From contig JAGCPF010000011.1 in the NCBI GenBank assembly GCA_017642335.1, positions 1-64,000 of the forward strand: a stretch of DNA of 64,000 bases. The letters run 5' to 3'. A model generated the notes under the pieces. It was not told the origin of the DNA and did not search any database. It saw only the letters and a program-made list of their open reading frames with translations. Each line of letters begins with the position of its first letter. Within the stretch, counting starts at the first letter, position 1. The position numbers and the translations under genes were made by a program. The stretch comes from Fibrobacter sp. Lineage in GTDB: Bacteria > Fibrobacterota > Fibrobacteria > Fibrobacterales > Fibrobacteraceae. Below, piece by piece: positions 43,847 through 52,597 of this stretch.

Positions 43847-43870
43847 CCGTGGCGGTTGGCCACGGCTTTT
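43847..43870 (+). terminator. Intrinsic terminator
   Basis: CCGTGGC ... GCCACGG stem (43847-43853/43859-43865), then CTTTT; A-rich on the other side, so it may also serve the convergent mscL gene. Confidence 0.8.
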
Positions 43871-43909
43871 ACGTTGTTCCGGACTGGTGTCTGCGGAACG
43901 CCGGTAATC

Positions 43910-44350
43910 TTACTTCTTGAGCAGGTCGCGGATTTCCGTGAGGAGCTTGACTTCGGCAGGGGGCTCGGGAGGAGCAGCCGGTTCAGGTGCCGGTTCTTCT
44001 TTCTTGCGCATGTTCTGCATGAAGCCGAGGAACTTCTTCATGACGATGAACACCACGACGGCGACGATGAGGAAGTCGACGATGCCGCCGATGAAGCTGC
44101 CGTACGGGATGGTCACGCCTTCGGAGGTGGTGTAGGCCAGGGCCTTGAGGCCTTCGCCGGCGTCCTTCGCTCCGCACATGGCGATGATGGCTGTAACGCA
44201 GGGCATCACGATGTCGCTAACGAAACTGGATACGATTTTGCCGAAAGCGCCGCCGATGATAACACCGATGGCCATGTCGACGATGTTGCCCTTGAACGCG
44301 AAGGCCTTGAACTCTTCGAGCAGGGATGTTGCTTTTCCTTTGATACCCAT
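43910..44350 (-). CDS. mscL: Large-conductance mechanosensitive channel
   Basis: 146 aa from ATG 44350 (AAAGGAG upstream). TM1 region EFKAFAFKGNIVDMAIGVIIGGAFGKIV is the MscL signature (F-x-x-F-x-x-x-G-N-x-x-D-x-A-x-G). The periplasmic loop and TM2 (about 88-112) follow, then MKKFLGFMQ and a Pro/Glu/Ala-rich tail before a C-terminal helix. It releases solutes upon osmotic downshock. Confidence 0.96.
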   Translation of the reverse strand: MGIKGKATSLLEEFKAFAFKGNIVDMAIGVIIGGAFGKIVSSFVSDIVMPCVTAIIAMCGAKDAGEGLKALAYTTSEGVTIPYGSFIGGIVDFLIVAVVVFIVMKKFLGFMQNMRKKEEPAPEPAAPPEPPAEVKLLTEIRDLLKK

Positions 44351-44435
44351 GAAGGCTCCTTTGTTGATTGTGTTGTGATAAAAAAATAGCATAACTGCCC
44401 TGCGTGGCAAGTCAGATTTCTAAATTTGGCTCGCT

Positions 44436-45305
44436 ATGTCATGGTTGATTCTGGCTCTGGCTTCGGCCGTTTTTCTGGGTTTCTACGACCTTTCCAAGAA
44501 GGCTTCTGTCCAAGGTAACGCCGTCCGACCGGTGCTTTTTGCTTGCAGCGCCTTCTATGCGCTCTTCATGTGTCCCCTGCTCGTGACCGGTGCCTGTGGT
44601 AGCATCTCGGCGCAAGGGCATTTGTTCCTAATGGGCAAGGCTATCATTGTCGGCGGGAGCTGGATCCTTACGTACAACGCGTTGGCCCATTTGCCGCTGA
44701 GTATCGCGACGACTATCCGTGCATGTGCGCCGGTCTTCACCATTCTGATTGCCGTGAGCCTGATGGGGGAACGTCCCATGGCGCTGCAGTGGCTCGGTGT
44801 CGCCATTTGTGTTTGCTCGTACATCGCCTTGAGTCTTGCCGGCCGCAAGGAGATGGGGCACTTTTTCAGTAACGGCTGGGTCGTGATGATGGTCTTCGGT
44901 ACGCTCCTGGCTGCTTGCAGCGGTATCTACGACAAGTTCATTTTCCAGAGGATGCATTTCGAGCCGCTGGTCGTGCAGGCCTGGTTCAGTGTGTACATGG
45001 CCGCGTTCCAGTTCATCATTTGTGCCGTGACGTGGTTCCCGCACCGCAAGCAAGCGACCCCGTTTCGGTTCCGCTGGACGTTCCTCCTGGTCGCAATCCT
45101 CCTTATCGTGGCTGACCGCTGCTACTTCCTTGCCGTGAGCGACAAGGACGCCCTGATATCGATTATTACCGTTTTTCGCCGTTCCAGCGTGCTTGTCGGC
45201 TTTGTCGCGGGGCTTCTCGTGTACAAGGAACGCAAAAGTAAGCTAAAATGGGTCGCCTTATTCGGAATAATTTTGGGAATATGCTTGATTGCGCTCGGAA
45301 AATAG
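44436..45305 (+). CDS. EamA/DMT-family transporter
   Basis: 289 aa, about ten membrane segments in two EamA halves (about 1-135 and 150-289). Typical stretches are NALAHLPLSIATTIRACAPVFTILIAVSLMGERP and, at the end of the second half, VFRRSSVLVGFVAGLLVYKERKSKLKW. Substrate unknown (metabolite exporter-like). No ribosome site is visible. Only 14 nt separate it from coaE. Confidence 0.88.
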   Translation: MSWLILALASAVFLGFYDLSKKASVQGNAVRPVLFACSAFYALFMCPLLVTGACGSISAQGHLFLMGKAIIVGGSWILTYNALAHLPLSIATTIRACAPVFTILIAVSLMGERPMALQWLGVAICVCSYIALSLAGRKEMGHFFSNGWVVMMVFGTLLAACSGIYDKFIFQRMHFEPLVVQAWFSVYMAAFQFIICAVTWFPHRKQATPFRFRWTFLLVAILLIVADRCYFLAVSDKDALISIITVFRRSSVLVGFVAGLLVYKERKSKLKWVALFGIILGICLIALGK

Positions 45306-45319
45306 TATAGTTTAATAGT

Positions 45320-45907
45320 ATGCGTAAGATTGGTATTGTAGGTTCCATAGGGGCAGGCAAGTCTTTCGTGGGCTCGCTTTTGAAAGAGCACGGTTTCCGG
45401 TTCATGGATGCCGATGACGTCGTGCACGATCTTTACCGTACGTCGAATGACCTGCGTGCGGTAATTCGCTGTGCGTTCGGCCCGTATTGCCTGACGCAAG
45501 ATGGCGTGAACCGCGAGTTCTTTGCCGACCTGATTTTTAGGGATCGCGATGCCCGTCGTCGCCTGGAATCGCTGGTCTACCCGTATCTGACGCAGGCTGT
45601 TCTTGACTTTTTCGAGGAACAGGAACGCCCCAGCGAGCGCGGGGTTCGCTTCTTTGCCGCGGCCCTGATGAACCGTGTCCCCGAGGTGGTCAAGGTGCTG
45701 GACGAGGTCTGGGCCGTTACCGCTCCCGAGGAAATCCGTCTGCAGCGCCTTCTCGCCCGCGGGCTTTCCGAGGACGACGCTCGCCGCCGCATGGAAACTC
45801 AGCGCATGAACGCGTTGCCGTCGCACCCGAACATCCGTGTCGTCGAAAATACCGGCGACGAAAGCTCGCTTTGGGCCCGAATTTCGGAAATTCTTGGGAA
45901 TGTGTGA
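45320..45907 (+). CDS. coaE: Dephospho-CoA kinase
   Basis: 195 aa. P-loop GSIGAGKSFV (8-17), DADDVVHDLY (31-40, binds dephospho-CoA), and the lid region VTAPEEIRLQRLLARGLSEDDARRRM with its Arg residues. Last step of coenzyme A synthesis. No clear Shine-Dalgarno. Slightly divergent in the middle (LMNRVPEVVKV instead of the usual LFE), but overall length and motifs are normal. Confidence 0.92.
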   Translation: MRKIGIVGSIGAGKSFVGSLLKEHGFRFMDADDVVHDLYRTSNDLRAVIRCAFGPYCLTQDGVNREFFADLIFRDRDARRRLESLVYPYLTQAVLDFFEEQERPSERGVRFFAAALMNRVPEVVKVLDEVWAVTAPEEIRLQRLLARGLSEDDARRRMETQRMNALPSHPNIRVVENTGDESSLWARISEILGNV

Positions 45908-46007
45908 TGTAGATTAAACTTTTCCTATTGAAAAGTTAAGCTAAATCACGTGTTTAAAACATTTCAACGCTTTTTTACTTACCCTGTGCCGTATTGAGGC
46001 ATAGGAT

Positions 46008-46145
46008 ATGTATTTTGATAGGGAACGGAAGTGTCTCCTCCAAAAAAGGCGGTTGGCTATGGATACAAGAAAAAAGATAGTCCTCGTAAAACAGATCGTT
46101 TTCTTGGCTGCGCTCGCGGCTGTTCTCGGGTTCATATATGGTTAA
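46008..46145 (+). CDS. Possible small membrane protein (45 aa)
   Basis: A basic N-terminus (MYFDRERKCLLQKRRLAM) precedes a single hydrophobic helix (IVFLAALAAVLGFIYG). GAGG lies 8 nt before ATG 46008; a shorter start at 46059 gives 28 residues. Followed by a hairpin terminator. Short size means chance cannot be excluded. The rest of the 45908-46290 gap holds an AT-rich dyad (45917-45937) and nothing else I can name. Confidence 0.4.
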   Translation: MYFDRERKCLLQKRRLAMDTRKKIVLVKQIVFLAALAAVLGFIYG

Positions 46146-46171
46146 AATTTGAGATTCCACCGAAAACGAAA

Positions 46172-46216
46172 AAAGTCCGGTAAAGGTCCATGTGGCTTTT
46201 ATCGGATTTTTATTTT
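46172..46216 (+). terminator. Likely intrinsic terminator
   Basis: AAAGTCCGGTAAA ... CTTTTATCGGATTTTT stem with one G.T pair and a trailing T-tract. Confidence 0.6.
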
Positions 46217-46290
46217 ATGTGTAAGGACGGCGGGCCAAAAGATATATATATTATTGCATGGTGTTTGGAGCAAAAAAAGGAACGATAAAA

Positions 46291-47325
46291 ATGCCTGCTG
46301 AATCCAGAGTACTTGAACGCGCGGAACAGTATATACGCAAACTTTCTATTGGGGTGAATCCCTTAAGCGGCGAGGCGCTGCCGGAAGGCGATGCATGCAA
46401 ACAGGAGCGGATTAGCAAGTGCTTGGCCTATGTGGCAGATTACTTACAGCAAAGAATTGTCCCGAGCCGTGAACCGCAGAATGCGAAAAAGGCCGCGAAG
46501 CGCCAGGAACCGCGCCATGCCCGGAAACTGGCGAGCGCCGAACTGACCCTTTCTCCCGAAACGCTTGCGAAGTACGAAATTTTCGAGGAACCGGTTTCGT
46601 TGTCCGGATTCGTCCGCAGGCTCAACGCGCTGATTCCCGAAGGCAGTGGCATGATCCCGCTGATTTATTCCGACGTGGCCGAGATTCTCACGCGTGAAGG
46701 GGTGCTCTTGAAGGAGACCGGCGAAAAGGGAAAAGATATGAACCTGCCTTCTCCGCATGGCGAAGAGATGGGGTTCATGCGGGCCGAAGCCGATATCCGC
46801 GGGCACCATGCCGTGTACACCAAGTGCAATGATGTTGCTCAGAGATTTATCCTTGAAAAGATCCAGGATTGCGTGGCCCAGGCGAACGAACGTTTTGCAA
46901 GGTACCAGGCGAAGGCCGCCGCGGCAGGGGAAACGACCGTGGAAACGGACTCTGCCGACAGGGGCGACAAGGTGGCCAAGGAACGCTTCCACTTGACGGA
47001 AGCGGAACTGGCAAAATATTCGGCTGACGAGACTCCTGTACCGGTCACCGAGATTGCCCGCCGCCTGAACGACTTGCTTGTCCCGGATGCAAACATTGAA
47101 AAGCTCTACTTCAAGAGTATTCGCGACTGGTTCGTTGCGCAGGGACTCCTTGAGTCGAAAACGGATGCCGTGGGCAAGATCTATTTCACGCCGACGGAGG
47201 CCGGGTTGGCTGCTGGAGTGCTGACGGAACCTCGCCTCGGCAAGAACGGCGAGAGTTATAGCGCCGTGCTGTACGGCCCTGCAGCGCAGAAACTCGTCCT
47301 TGAACACGTGAACGAATTGGGTTAG
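46291..47325 (+). CDS. Hypothetical protein with two tandem homologous domains
   Basis: 344 aa from ATG 46291 (AAGGA 9 nt upstream; ATG 46258 has no ribosome site). The N-terminal RAEQYIRKLSIGVNPLSGEALPEGD resembles a short motif seen at the ends of some bacterial helicase- or topoisomerase-associated proteins, I only recall it vaguely. Two copies of a domain follow: about 86-200 (LTLSPETLAKYEIFEEPVSL...RRLNALI) and about 225-344 (FHLTEAELAKYSADETPVPV...RRLNDLL), each ending with a G..Y.AV.Y....QKLVLE-like segment. Cytoplasmic; a DNA- or nucleoprotein-binding role is speculation. A terminator follows. Confidence 0.7.
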   Translation: MPAESRVLERAEQYIRKLSIGVNPLSGEALPEGDACKQERISKCLAYVADYLQQRIVPSREPQNAKKAAKRQEPRHARKLASAELTLSPETLAKYEIFEEPVSLSGFVRRLNALIPEGSGMIPLIYSDVAEILTREGVLLKETGEKGKDMNLPSPHGEEMGFMRAEADIRGHHAVYTKCNDVAQRFILEKIQDCVAQANERFARYQAKAAAAGETTVETDSADRGDKVAKERFHLTEAELAKYSADETPVPVTEIARRLNDLLVPDANIEKLYFKSIRDWFVAQGLLESKTDAVGKIYFTPTEAGLAAGVLTEPRLGKNGESYSAVLYGPAAQKLVLEHVNELG

Positions 47326-47360
47326 CCTCTCGACCTTTGCTTGGGGCTAAAGCATGAAAA

Positions 47361-47392
47361 AAGGAGTTCCTTACGGAACTCCCTTTTATTTT
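47361..47392. terminator. Bidirectional terminator between convergent genes
   Basis: AAGGAGTTCC-TTAC-GGAACTCC with T-rich sequence to the right and A-rich to the left. Confidence 0.85.
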
Positions 47393-47412
47393 AGGAGAGA
47401 GGATGTATTAAA

Positions 47413-48834
47413 CTACTTGATGCTGACCGTCTTGGCCTTGTTGCCGATACGGACGATGTACACACCCTTGGCGCCGGAGTACACCTTTTGCAGGCAGCCG
47501 AGGCCCTTCGTGGTGCGGACGACCTTGCCGAGGTTGTTGAACACGGTGATGTTCATGCCCTGGGCGTTGATGACCGTGATGTAGCCGCTGGCATCGACGT
47601 ATGCCGAGGCGGGGTTGCTATCGAATTCGGTTGCCACAATGGCGTCAAAACCGTTGCTGGAGCTGCTGAGCGCGGGGCCCGTCGAAGAGGACGACACCGG
47701 GGTGCCGCTGGAAGAGGAACTGTCGTGGTGGCTGCCATGATGGTGGCTGGAAGAAGACACCTTCGTGCCTGGGTTGGACGAGGACGAGGCTGCGGAAGAT
47801 GGGGCGCTAGAGGAAGAAGATTCGGTCGGCTGTGAGGTGCCGCCACCTTCGCCAGAAATCACGATGTCGCCTGCGTTCGGCACGGCGTCGAAGTAGACAT
47901 AGCCGCCGTCAATCTTGGATTCGAGCTTGGCGCCCGCCTGCGTCACTTCGGCCTTGGAGCCGTCGTACTTGACGCGGATGGAAAGCGGGTAGTCGTAATT
48001 GGAGATGTTGTCCTTGATGCTATGAGTGAGTTTGACCGTAATGTTGCCGCCGTTAGAGGAGGCTTCGGCCTTAGATGCCTTACGTTCCTTGAGGTACATG
48101 GCGACATGGCCCATCGGAGCTACCCAAATGTCCTTGTCGTTCTGCTGGGCGTACTTGAGGGCATCTTCAATGAGGCCGATGTCCGTTGGCGAGTAGGTGG
48201 CAGAGCCGTTGTTCTTGCCTGAGAAACCGTGCGTGAGGAATGAAACCCAACTGTTGCTGTTGACGACGGATCCCATGGGCCCCTTAAAGTCGTTGGAGCC
48301 GTTGGGGCCTGTCATGATTGCGGGAACTCGGGCCCAGTTGGACGGACCGTCTTTACCCACTATGCTATTGCCGGAATTACAGATACGGCCAACGATGTAG
48401 TTCTGGAGAACCGCGTTTTCGTTAGGCACGTTGCAGTTCGGGTAGGCGACCGTGATGATGCCGTACTTTTGCTTGATTTTGCCATTGATATTTTGCTTTG
48501 AAGAGGCTTCCTCGCCGCTCATGTTGTTGCCGTGGCTATTGCTGTGGCTGGCGATTTCGTGACCGCCATCGGCTAATTTCTGGAAACCGCTCCAGTCGGG
48601 GCCCCAGTTGTAAACCAGGTTGAAGGTTGCCTTGTAGCCGTACTTGTTGAACAGCGGGCCCGCGTCGCTCACATGGCTCGGTGCGCCGTCATCGAACGTG
48701 AAGGAGACGGCACCCTTGCGGAAGCCTGACCAGGTACCGATTTCGGCTGTCTGGGCGAAAGTTGCCGTGGCGGCGAACAGGCCTGCTGCGCCGATAACCA
48801 CTGCGGGAGATATTGCAATTTTTTTATAATCCAT
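47413..48834 (-). CDS. Secreted CE4 polysaccharide deacetylase with Ser-rich linker and sorting-like C-terminus
   Basis: 473 aa. Start at ATG 48834: AAAGG lies 7 nt upstream, whereas ATG 48840 would leave only 1 nt. Signal peptide about 1-27. NodB motifs: SFTFDDGAPSH (catalytic Asp pair), HEIASHSNSHG (His-x3-His zinc site), FLTHGFSG. A beta domain (about 250-325) and Ser/His-rich linkers (about 330-395) lead to a C-terminal sorting-like domain (TVFNNLGKVVRT...GVYIVRIGNKAKTVSIK). It should remove acetyl groups from xylan, chitin-like or peptidoglycan substrates outside the cell. Confidence 0.9.
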   Translation of the reverse strand: MDYKKIAISPAVVIGAAGLFAATATFAQTAEIGTWSGFRKGAVSFTFDDGAPSHVSDAGPLFNKYGYKATFNLVYNWGPDWSGFQKLADGGHEIASHSNSHGNNMSGEEASSKQNINGKIKQKYGIITVAYPNCNVPNENAVLQNYIVGRICNSGNSIVGKDGPSNWARVPAIMTGPNGSNDFKGPMGSVVNSNSWVSFLTHGFSGKNNGSATYSPTDIGLIEDALKYAQQNDKDIWVAPMGHVAMYLKERKASKAEASSNGGNITVKLTHSIKDNISNYDYPLSIRVKYDGSKAEVTQAGAKLESKIDGGYVYFDAVPNAGDIVISGEGGGTSQPTESSSSSAPSSAASSSSNPGTKVSSSSHHHGSHHDSSSSSGTPVSSSSTGPALSSSSNGFDAIVATEFDSNPASAYVDASGYITVINAQGMNITVFNNLGKVVRTTKGLGCLQKVYSGAKGVYIVRIGNKAKTVSIK

Positions 48835-49085
48835 AACCATACCTTTAAGGTTTACCCAAATTCGGAGAATTTGGAATCCATAACACTAATATAAATATAT
48901 TCCCGATATATTATAAATGTTATTGTGGGGTGTTCAATCTGTTGTATTTGCGTGCAACAAGTGTAAAATCGGAATGCGGAAAAGGAAAAAAGAGAGCGAA
49001 AAAACGCTCTGTAGTGCAAAAAATTGTTTACACTTAAAGAAGAATGGGCAAAAGACGATGAAAACTAAAAACTATATTTGCGGTT

Positions 49086-50297
49086 GTGAAATCAAGAGCG
49101 CTTTTTAATTCCCTGGTAAATCCGATTGTCGATTCGGTTTATACGTCGGATGAGTATCCGGCTTTGGCCCTGTACGAACACGAATGGGCGCAGACGCAAC
49201 CTTTTGACGGTCTGCGGGTGCTGGTGGCGACGCCGGTCTTTAGGAACACGCTCTTGCAGTACCGGGCCCTTATCGCGGGCGGTGCAGACCTTGTCGTGGG
49301 AATCGGCGGGGCAGAAAACGGCGCGACGATGCCTTGCGACGATGGTGTGGTGCGCCTGTTGCGCGAAAGCGGGATTCCTGTAATCGGGTTACAAGATGCA
49401 CTTGACGCGGAAGCGGAGGGGCTCGGCTTTGATTTGATTCTCGACTGTGCGGGCCAGTTTTCGGCTTGCCATCCGCGGTTCGGGTTCGTGGAACTCACGC
49501 GGAGCGGCGTGCAGTTTTACGAGAAGTGTAAGCATCCGGTTTTTGTGGCTGACAGCGGAATCGTAAAACGCATCGAGACTTGCCTCGGGACGGGGGAAGG
49601 CTACGTGCGGGCGCTTGCCCAGCTCGGGTACGATTTTTGCGCCGGTCCGGACAGCTCGGATTCGAACGGTGCGGATGGCGTTGGTAAAAAGTTTGTCGTG
49701 TTCGGAAGCGGAAAAGTGGGGCAGGGAATCGTGCTGCAACTTTTGCGCTGCGGTGCTAGCGTGCATGTGGTGACGGACTGTTCGCGCGGTTCTAGCCCGT
49801 TCCTCGACGCAAACGATGTGCCGGTTACAGATTGTAACGACCTTGATGCAGTTGCCACACTGGTGCGCGATGCCGATTTTGTGGTGACGGCGACCGGCGT
49901 GAAGGGCGCACTCGACCGTCCGCAAATCGTGGAAGCCTTGCTCGGCTCGAATGCCGTGCTTGCCAACATGGGCGTGGAAGACGAATACGGGCCGAGCGTC
50001 CCGACAACCCGCGTGCTCGCCGAAAAGAAACCGCTGAACTTTGTCCTCGAAGAACCGACGCACCTCAAGTACATTGATGCGTCGCTTGCGCTGCATGCGG
50101 CGCTCGGGGAACAGCTCGTGCGGGAAGCCGCGGGCGTCTCGGATCACGAAACCGCGGGCAGTCCCGTCGCAAATAAAAATGCGGGCCCAAATGTAGGTCC
50201 AATAGACCCGCCAAGTGAATTGGAACAGCGCATCCTCTCGATGACCATGCAAGACGGCCTCATCGGCCCCGAAATCGCCGAGATGATGGGGTGGTAA
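49086..50297 (+). CDS. S-adenosylhomocysteine-hydrolase-like NAD-binding protein
   Basis: 403 aa with GTG start; TATATT (49073-49078) ends 7 nt upstream and no Shine-Dalgarno is seen. The Rossmann motif VVFGSGKVGQGIVLQLLRCGASVHVVT (about 198-224) and flanking ADFVVTATGVKGAL, LANMGVEDEYG and ASLALHAALGEQL follow the AHCY NAD-domain order. The N-terminal half is only weakly AHCY-like and lacks the D-D-G-x-D-L metal/substrate stretch I expect, so it is probably a divergent dehydrogenase of this fold rather than true SAH hydrolase. Confidence 0.65.
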   Translation: MKSRALFNSLVNPIVDSVYTSDEYPALALYEHEWAQTQPFDGLRVLVATPVFRNTLLQYRALIAGGADLVVGIGGAENGATMPCDDGVVRLLRESGIPVIGLQDALDAEAEGLGFDLILDCAGQFSACHPRFGFVELTRSGVQFYEKCKHPVFVADSGIVKRIETCLGTGEGYVRALAQLGYDFCAGPDSSDSNGADGVGKKFVVFGSGKVGQGIVLQLLRCGASVHVVTDCSRGSSPFLDANDVPVTDCNDLDAVATLVRDADFVVTATGVKGALDRPQIVEALLGSNAVLANMGVEDEYGPSVPTTRVLAEKKPLNFVLEEPTHLKYIDASLALHAALGEQLVREAAGVSDHETAGSPVANKNAGPNVGPIDPPSELEQRILSMTMQDGLIGPEIAEMMGW

Positions 50298-50307
50298 TTT
50301 TGTATTA

Positions 50308-51741
50308 CTAATTCTTTTCGCTTTCGAGCTTGACGAAGAACTTTTTCGTCTCGCGGGCGACAATTCCACTTAGCAGAATGAGTGCCACGAGGTTCGGGAA
50401 AGCCATGAGCCCGTTGAAGATGTCGGCGCTCGTCCACACGGCACTAACGGTGAGGTAGGGGCCGATGAACACGGCGGCCACGTACACCCAGCGGTAGGCG
50501 AGGATAGCCTTTTTCTTGCCGCGGCCGATGAGGTATTCCAGGCAGCGCTCGGAATAGTAGGCCCAGCCGAGGACGGTAGTGAACGCGAAGAACACGAGAG
50601 CGACCGTGAGGATGACCGGTGCGATGGCGGCGCCTGCCGGGAGGTTCGAAAGTCCGCGGGTGAAAGCTTCCATGGTGATGTTCACGCCCTGGAGACCAAG
50701 CTGCGGGTCCCATGCTCCTGTTACCACGATGGCGAGGCCCGTCATGGAGCAGATGATGATCGTGTCGATGAAGGTGCCGGTCATGCACACGAGACCCTGA
50801 CGTACAGGTTCCTTGGTTTTGGCGGCGGCAGCGGCGATCGGGGCCGAACCGAGGCCGGCCTCGTTGCTGAAGATGCCGCGGGCGATACCCTTCTGCATGG
50901 CAATGAAGATCGTGCCGACCACGCCGCCCGTGACGGCGCTCGGGTTGAATGCCGCGCGGATGATGACTTCGATGGCGCCAGAAAGTCTAGAGAAATTGAA
51001 ACCGAGAATGAGCAAGCAGAAGAGGATGTAGAAAATGGCCATGAACGGCACAATGTACAACGAAACTTTCGCGATGCGCTTGAGCCCGCCAATGATGACG
51101 CAGGCCGTGAATGCCGCGCAGAGCAGGCCCGCAATAGCGGTGGAATACGAGACGGAGTTCCCGCCCAAGTTTATGAATTCACCTGTGGGGATGACCGTTG
51201 CAACAGCCGAGGTGATGCCGTTGACCTGCGTGATAGTGCCGATGCCGAGCAGACCCGCGAGCACGCCGAATCCGGCGAACACGATGGCGAGCCATTTGAA
51301 GTTGAGCCCGAAGCGTTCCTTGATACCCGTTTCGATATAGTAGAAGGGGCCGCCCAAAACCTTGCCGTCGGTATCGACCTTGCGGTACTTGACCGCGAGC
51401 AGGCCTTCGGCGTACTTGGTGGCCATGCCGAAGAAGGCGGCGACTTCCATCCAGAAGAGTGCGCCCGGGCCACCGGTGCCGATGGCTGTCGCGACACCCA
51501 CGATGTTACCCGTGCCGACAGTCGCGGCGAGAGCGGTGCAGAGTGCTGCAAAGCTTGAAACTTCGCCTTCGCCTTCTTTTTCGCTGTGGAGCATGTAGCG
51601 CAGTGCGTTGCCGAGATTTGTCACCTGCAAGACGCCGAGACGGCTCGTGAGCAGGATGCCCACGAACAGGATGACGACGATCAGGGGGACTCCCCACACA
51701 TAGCCATCAATCGCATCAAGAATGGAATTCAGCGTTTCCAT
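50308..51741 (-). CDS. Alanine/glycine:cation symporter (AGCS) family transporter
   Basis: 477 aa with about ten to eleven membrane segments. Diagnostic: FAALCTALAATVGTGNIVGVATAIGTGGPGALFWMEVAAFFGMATKYAEGLLAVKYR (given here by its parts TVGTGNI and GPGALFWM) and GIARGIFSNEAGLGSAPIAAA. Imports alanine or glycine with Na+ or H+. AGGGG precedes the ATG. Convergent with the SAHH-like gene (10-nt gap). Confidence 0.94.
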   Translation of the reverse strand: METLNSILDAIDGYVWGVPLIVVILFVGILLTSRLGVLQVTNLGNALRYMLHSEKEGEGEVSSFAALCTALAATVGTGNIVGVATAIGTGGPGALFWMEVAAFFGMATKYAEGLLAVKYRKVDTDGKVLGGPFYYIETGIKERFGLNFKWLAIVFAGFGVLAGLLGIGTITQVNGITSAVATVIPTGEFINLGGNSVSYSTAIAGLLCAAFTACVIIGGLKRIAKVSLYIVPFMAIFYILFCLLILGFNFSRLSGAIEVIIRAAFNPSAVTGGVVGTIFIAMQKGIARGIFSNEAGLGSAPIAAAAAKTKEPVRQGLVCMTGTFIDTIIICSMTGLAIVVTGAWDPQLGLQGVNITMEAFTRGLSNLPAGAAIAPVILTVALVFFAFTTVLGWAYYSERCLEYLIGRGKKKAILAYRWVYVAAVFIGPYLTVSAVWTSADIFNGLMAFPNLVALILLSGIVARETKKFFVKLESEKN

Positions 51742-51835
51742 GAAAATCCCCTGGTTAGAATGGTGATTTTATTTAACGCGATAAAGATAATAATTTATCA
51801 ATTGTGCCGAATTGAAAAAAAATTATATTAAACGC

Positions 51836-52591
51836 ATGATTGATATTTATGCTTTGGCAAAAAATCCGCTGGTGTTCCAGAAACAGAGAACGATAACTTC
51901 GGCCTACATCGATGTGTCCGGGAAAATGGGGCTTGCACAGACCGTGCTCATGGTTCAGGATAACATTACCGAGAATTTCGGTTCTATCAAGATGGACAAT
52001 TTTGCGGTGAAGGAAATGGGCGGCTTTTGGGTGGTGTCCAGGGCGAAGTTTAAGTTCTTGAAACGCCCGTACTGGCGCGACAAGGTAGTCACGACATCGT
52101 TCCCGGCAGATAACCAGCTCATCCGTCTCAACGAGAATACGGCCATCACCACAGTCGAGGGCGAACCCATCATTTTGGCCAAGCAAGAAATGTGCTGCCT
52201 AAGTTTCGATCGCCACCGCCCGATGCGCCTCTCGTCGGTGAACTTCCCGACAGAAGGTTTCCCAGAAGCGCTCATGACTAGCGATTTCGACCGCTTCAAC
52301 GTAAAGCCCGAAGAGTATGTGGAGATTTACCAGCAGAAGGTGCTGCCGCAGCATATCGACATGTCGCACCACATGAATAACATAGAATATGTGAAACTCG
52401 CTTTGAACGTGTTCAGCGCTTCGGATCTGGAACTCTGCATTCCCGCGGCGCTCGAAATCCATTACCTGGGCGAATCGAAGGAAGGCCAGATTATGAAGGT
52501 GTTCCGCGCGAACCATAACGGAGCAACCTACATGCGAATTCTCGACGAGACTGACCGTCCCGTATTCGAAATGAAATTGCGCATGATGTAG
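51836..52591 (+). CDS. Acyl-ACP thioesterase
   Basis: 251 aa, normal for bacterial FatA/B-like thioesterases (double hot-dog). First half: TSAYIDVSGKMGLAQTVLMVQDNITENFGS; second half: QHIDMSHHMNNIEYVKLALNVF, the usual site of the catalytic Asn/His region. It frees fatty acids from ACP. ATG 51836 is used; an in-frame TTG at 51812 is upstream of the likely RNA start. TATATT (51824-51829) ends 6 nt before the ATG and there is no Shine-Dalgarno, so the mRNA is probably leaderless. Confidence 0.87.
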   Translation: MIDIYALAKNPLVFQKQRTITSAYIDVSGKMGLAQTVLMVQDNITENFGSIKMDNFAVKEMGGFWVVSRAKFKFLKRPYWRDKVVTTSFPADNQLIRLNENTAITTVEGEPIILAKQEMCCLSFDRHRPMRLSSVNFPTEGFPEALMTSDFDRFNVKPEEYVEIYQQKVLPQHIDMSHHMNNIEYVKLALNVFSASDLELCIPAALEIHYLGESKEGQIMKVFRANHNGATYMRILDETDRPVFEMKLRMM

Positions 52592-52597
52592 GACCGC

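Noticed and set aside
48917..49108. 63-codon plus-strand frame before the SAHH-like gene
   Set aside because: Composition looks random, no ribosome site, and it would cover the promoter and start of the next gene.
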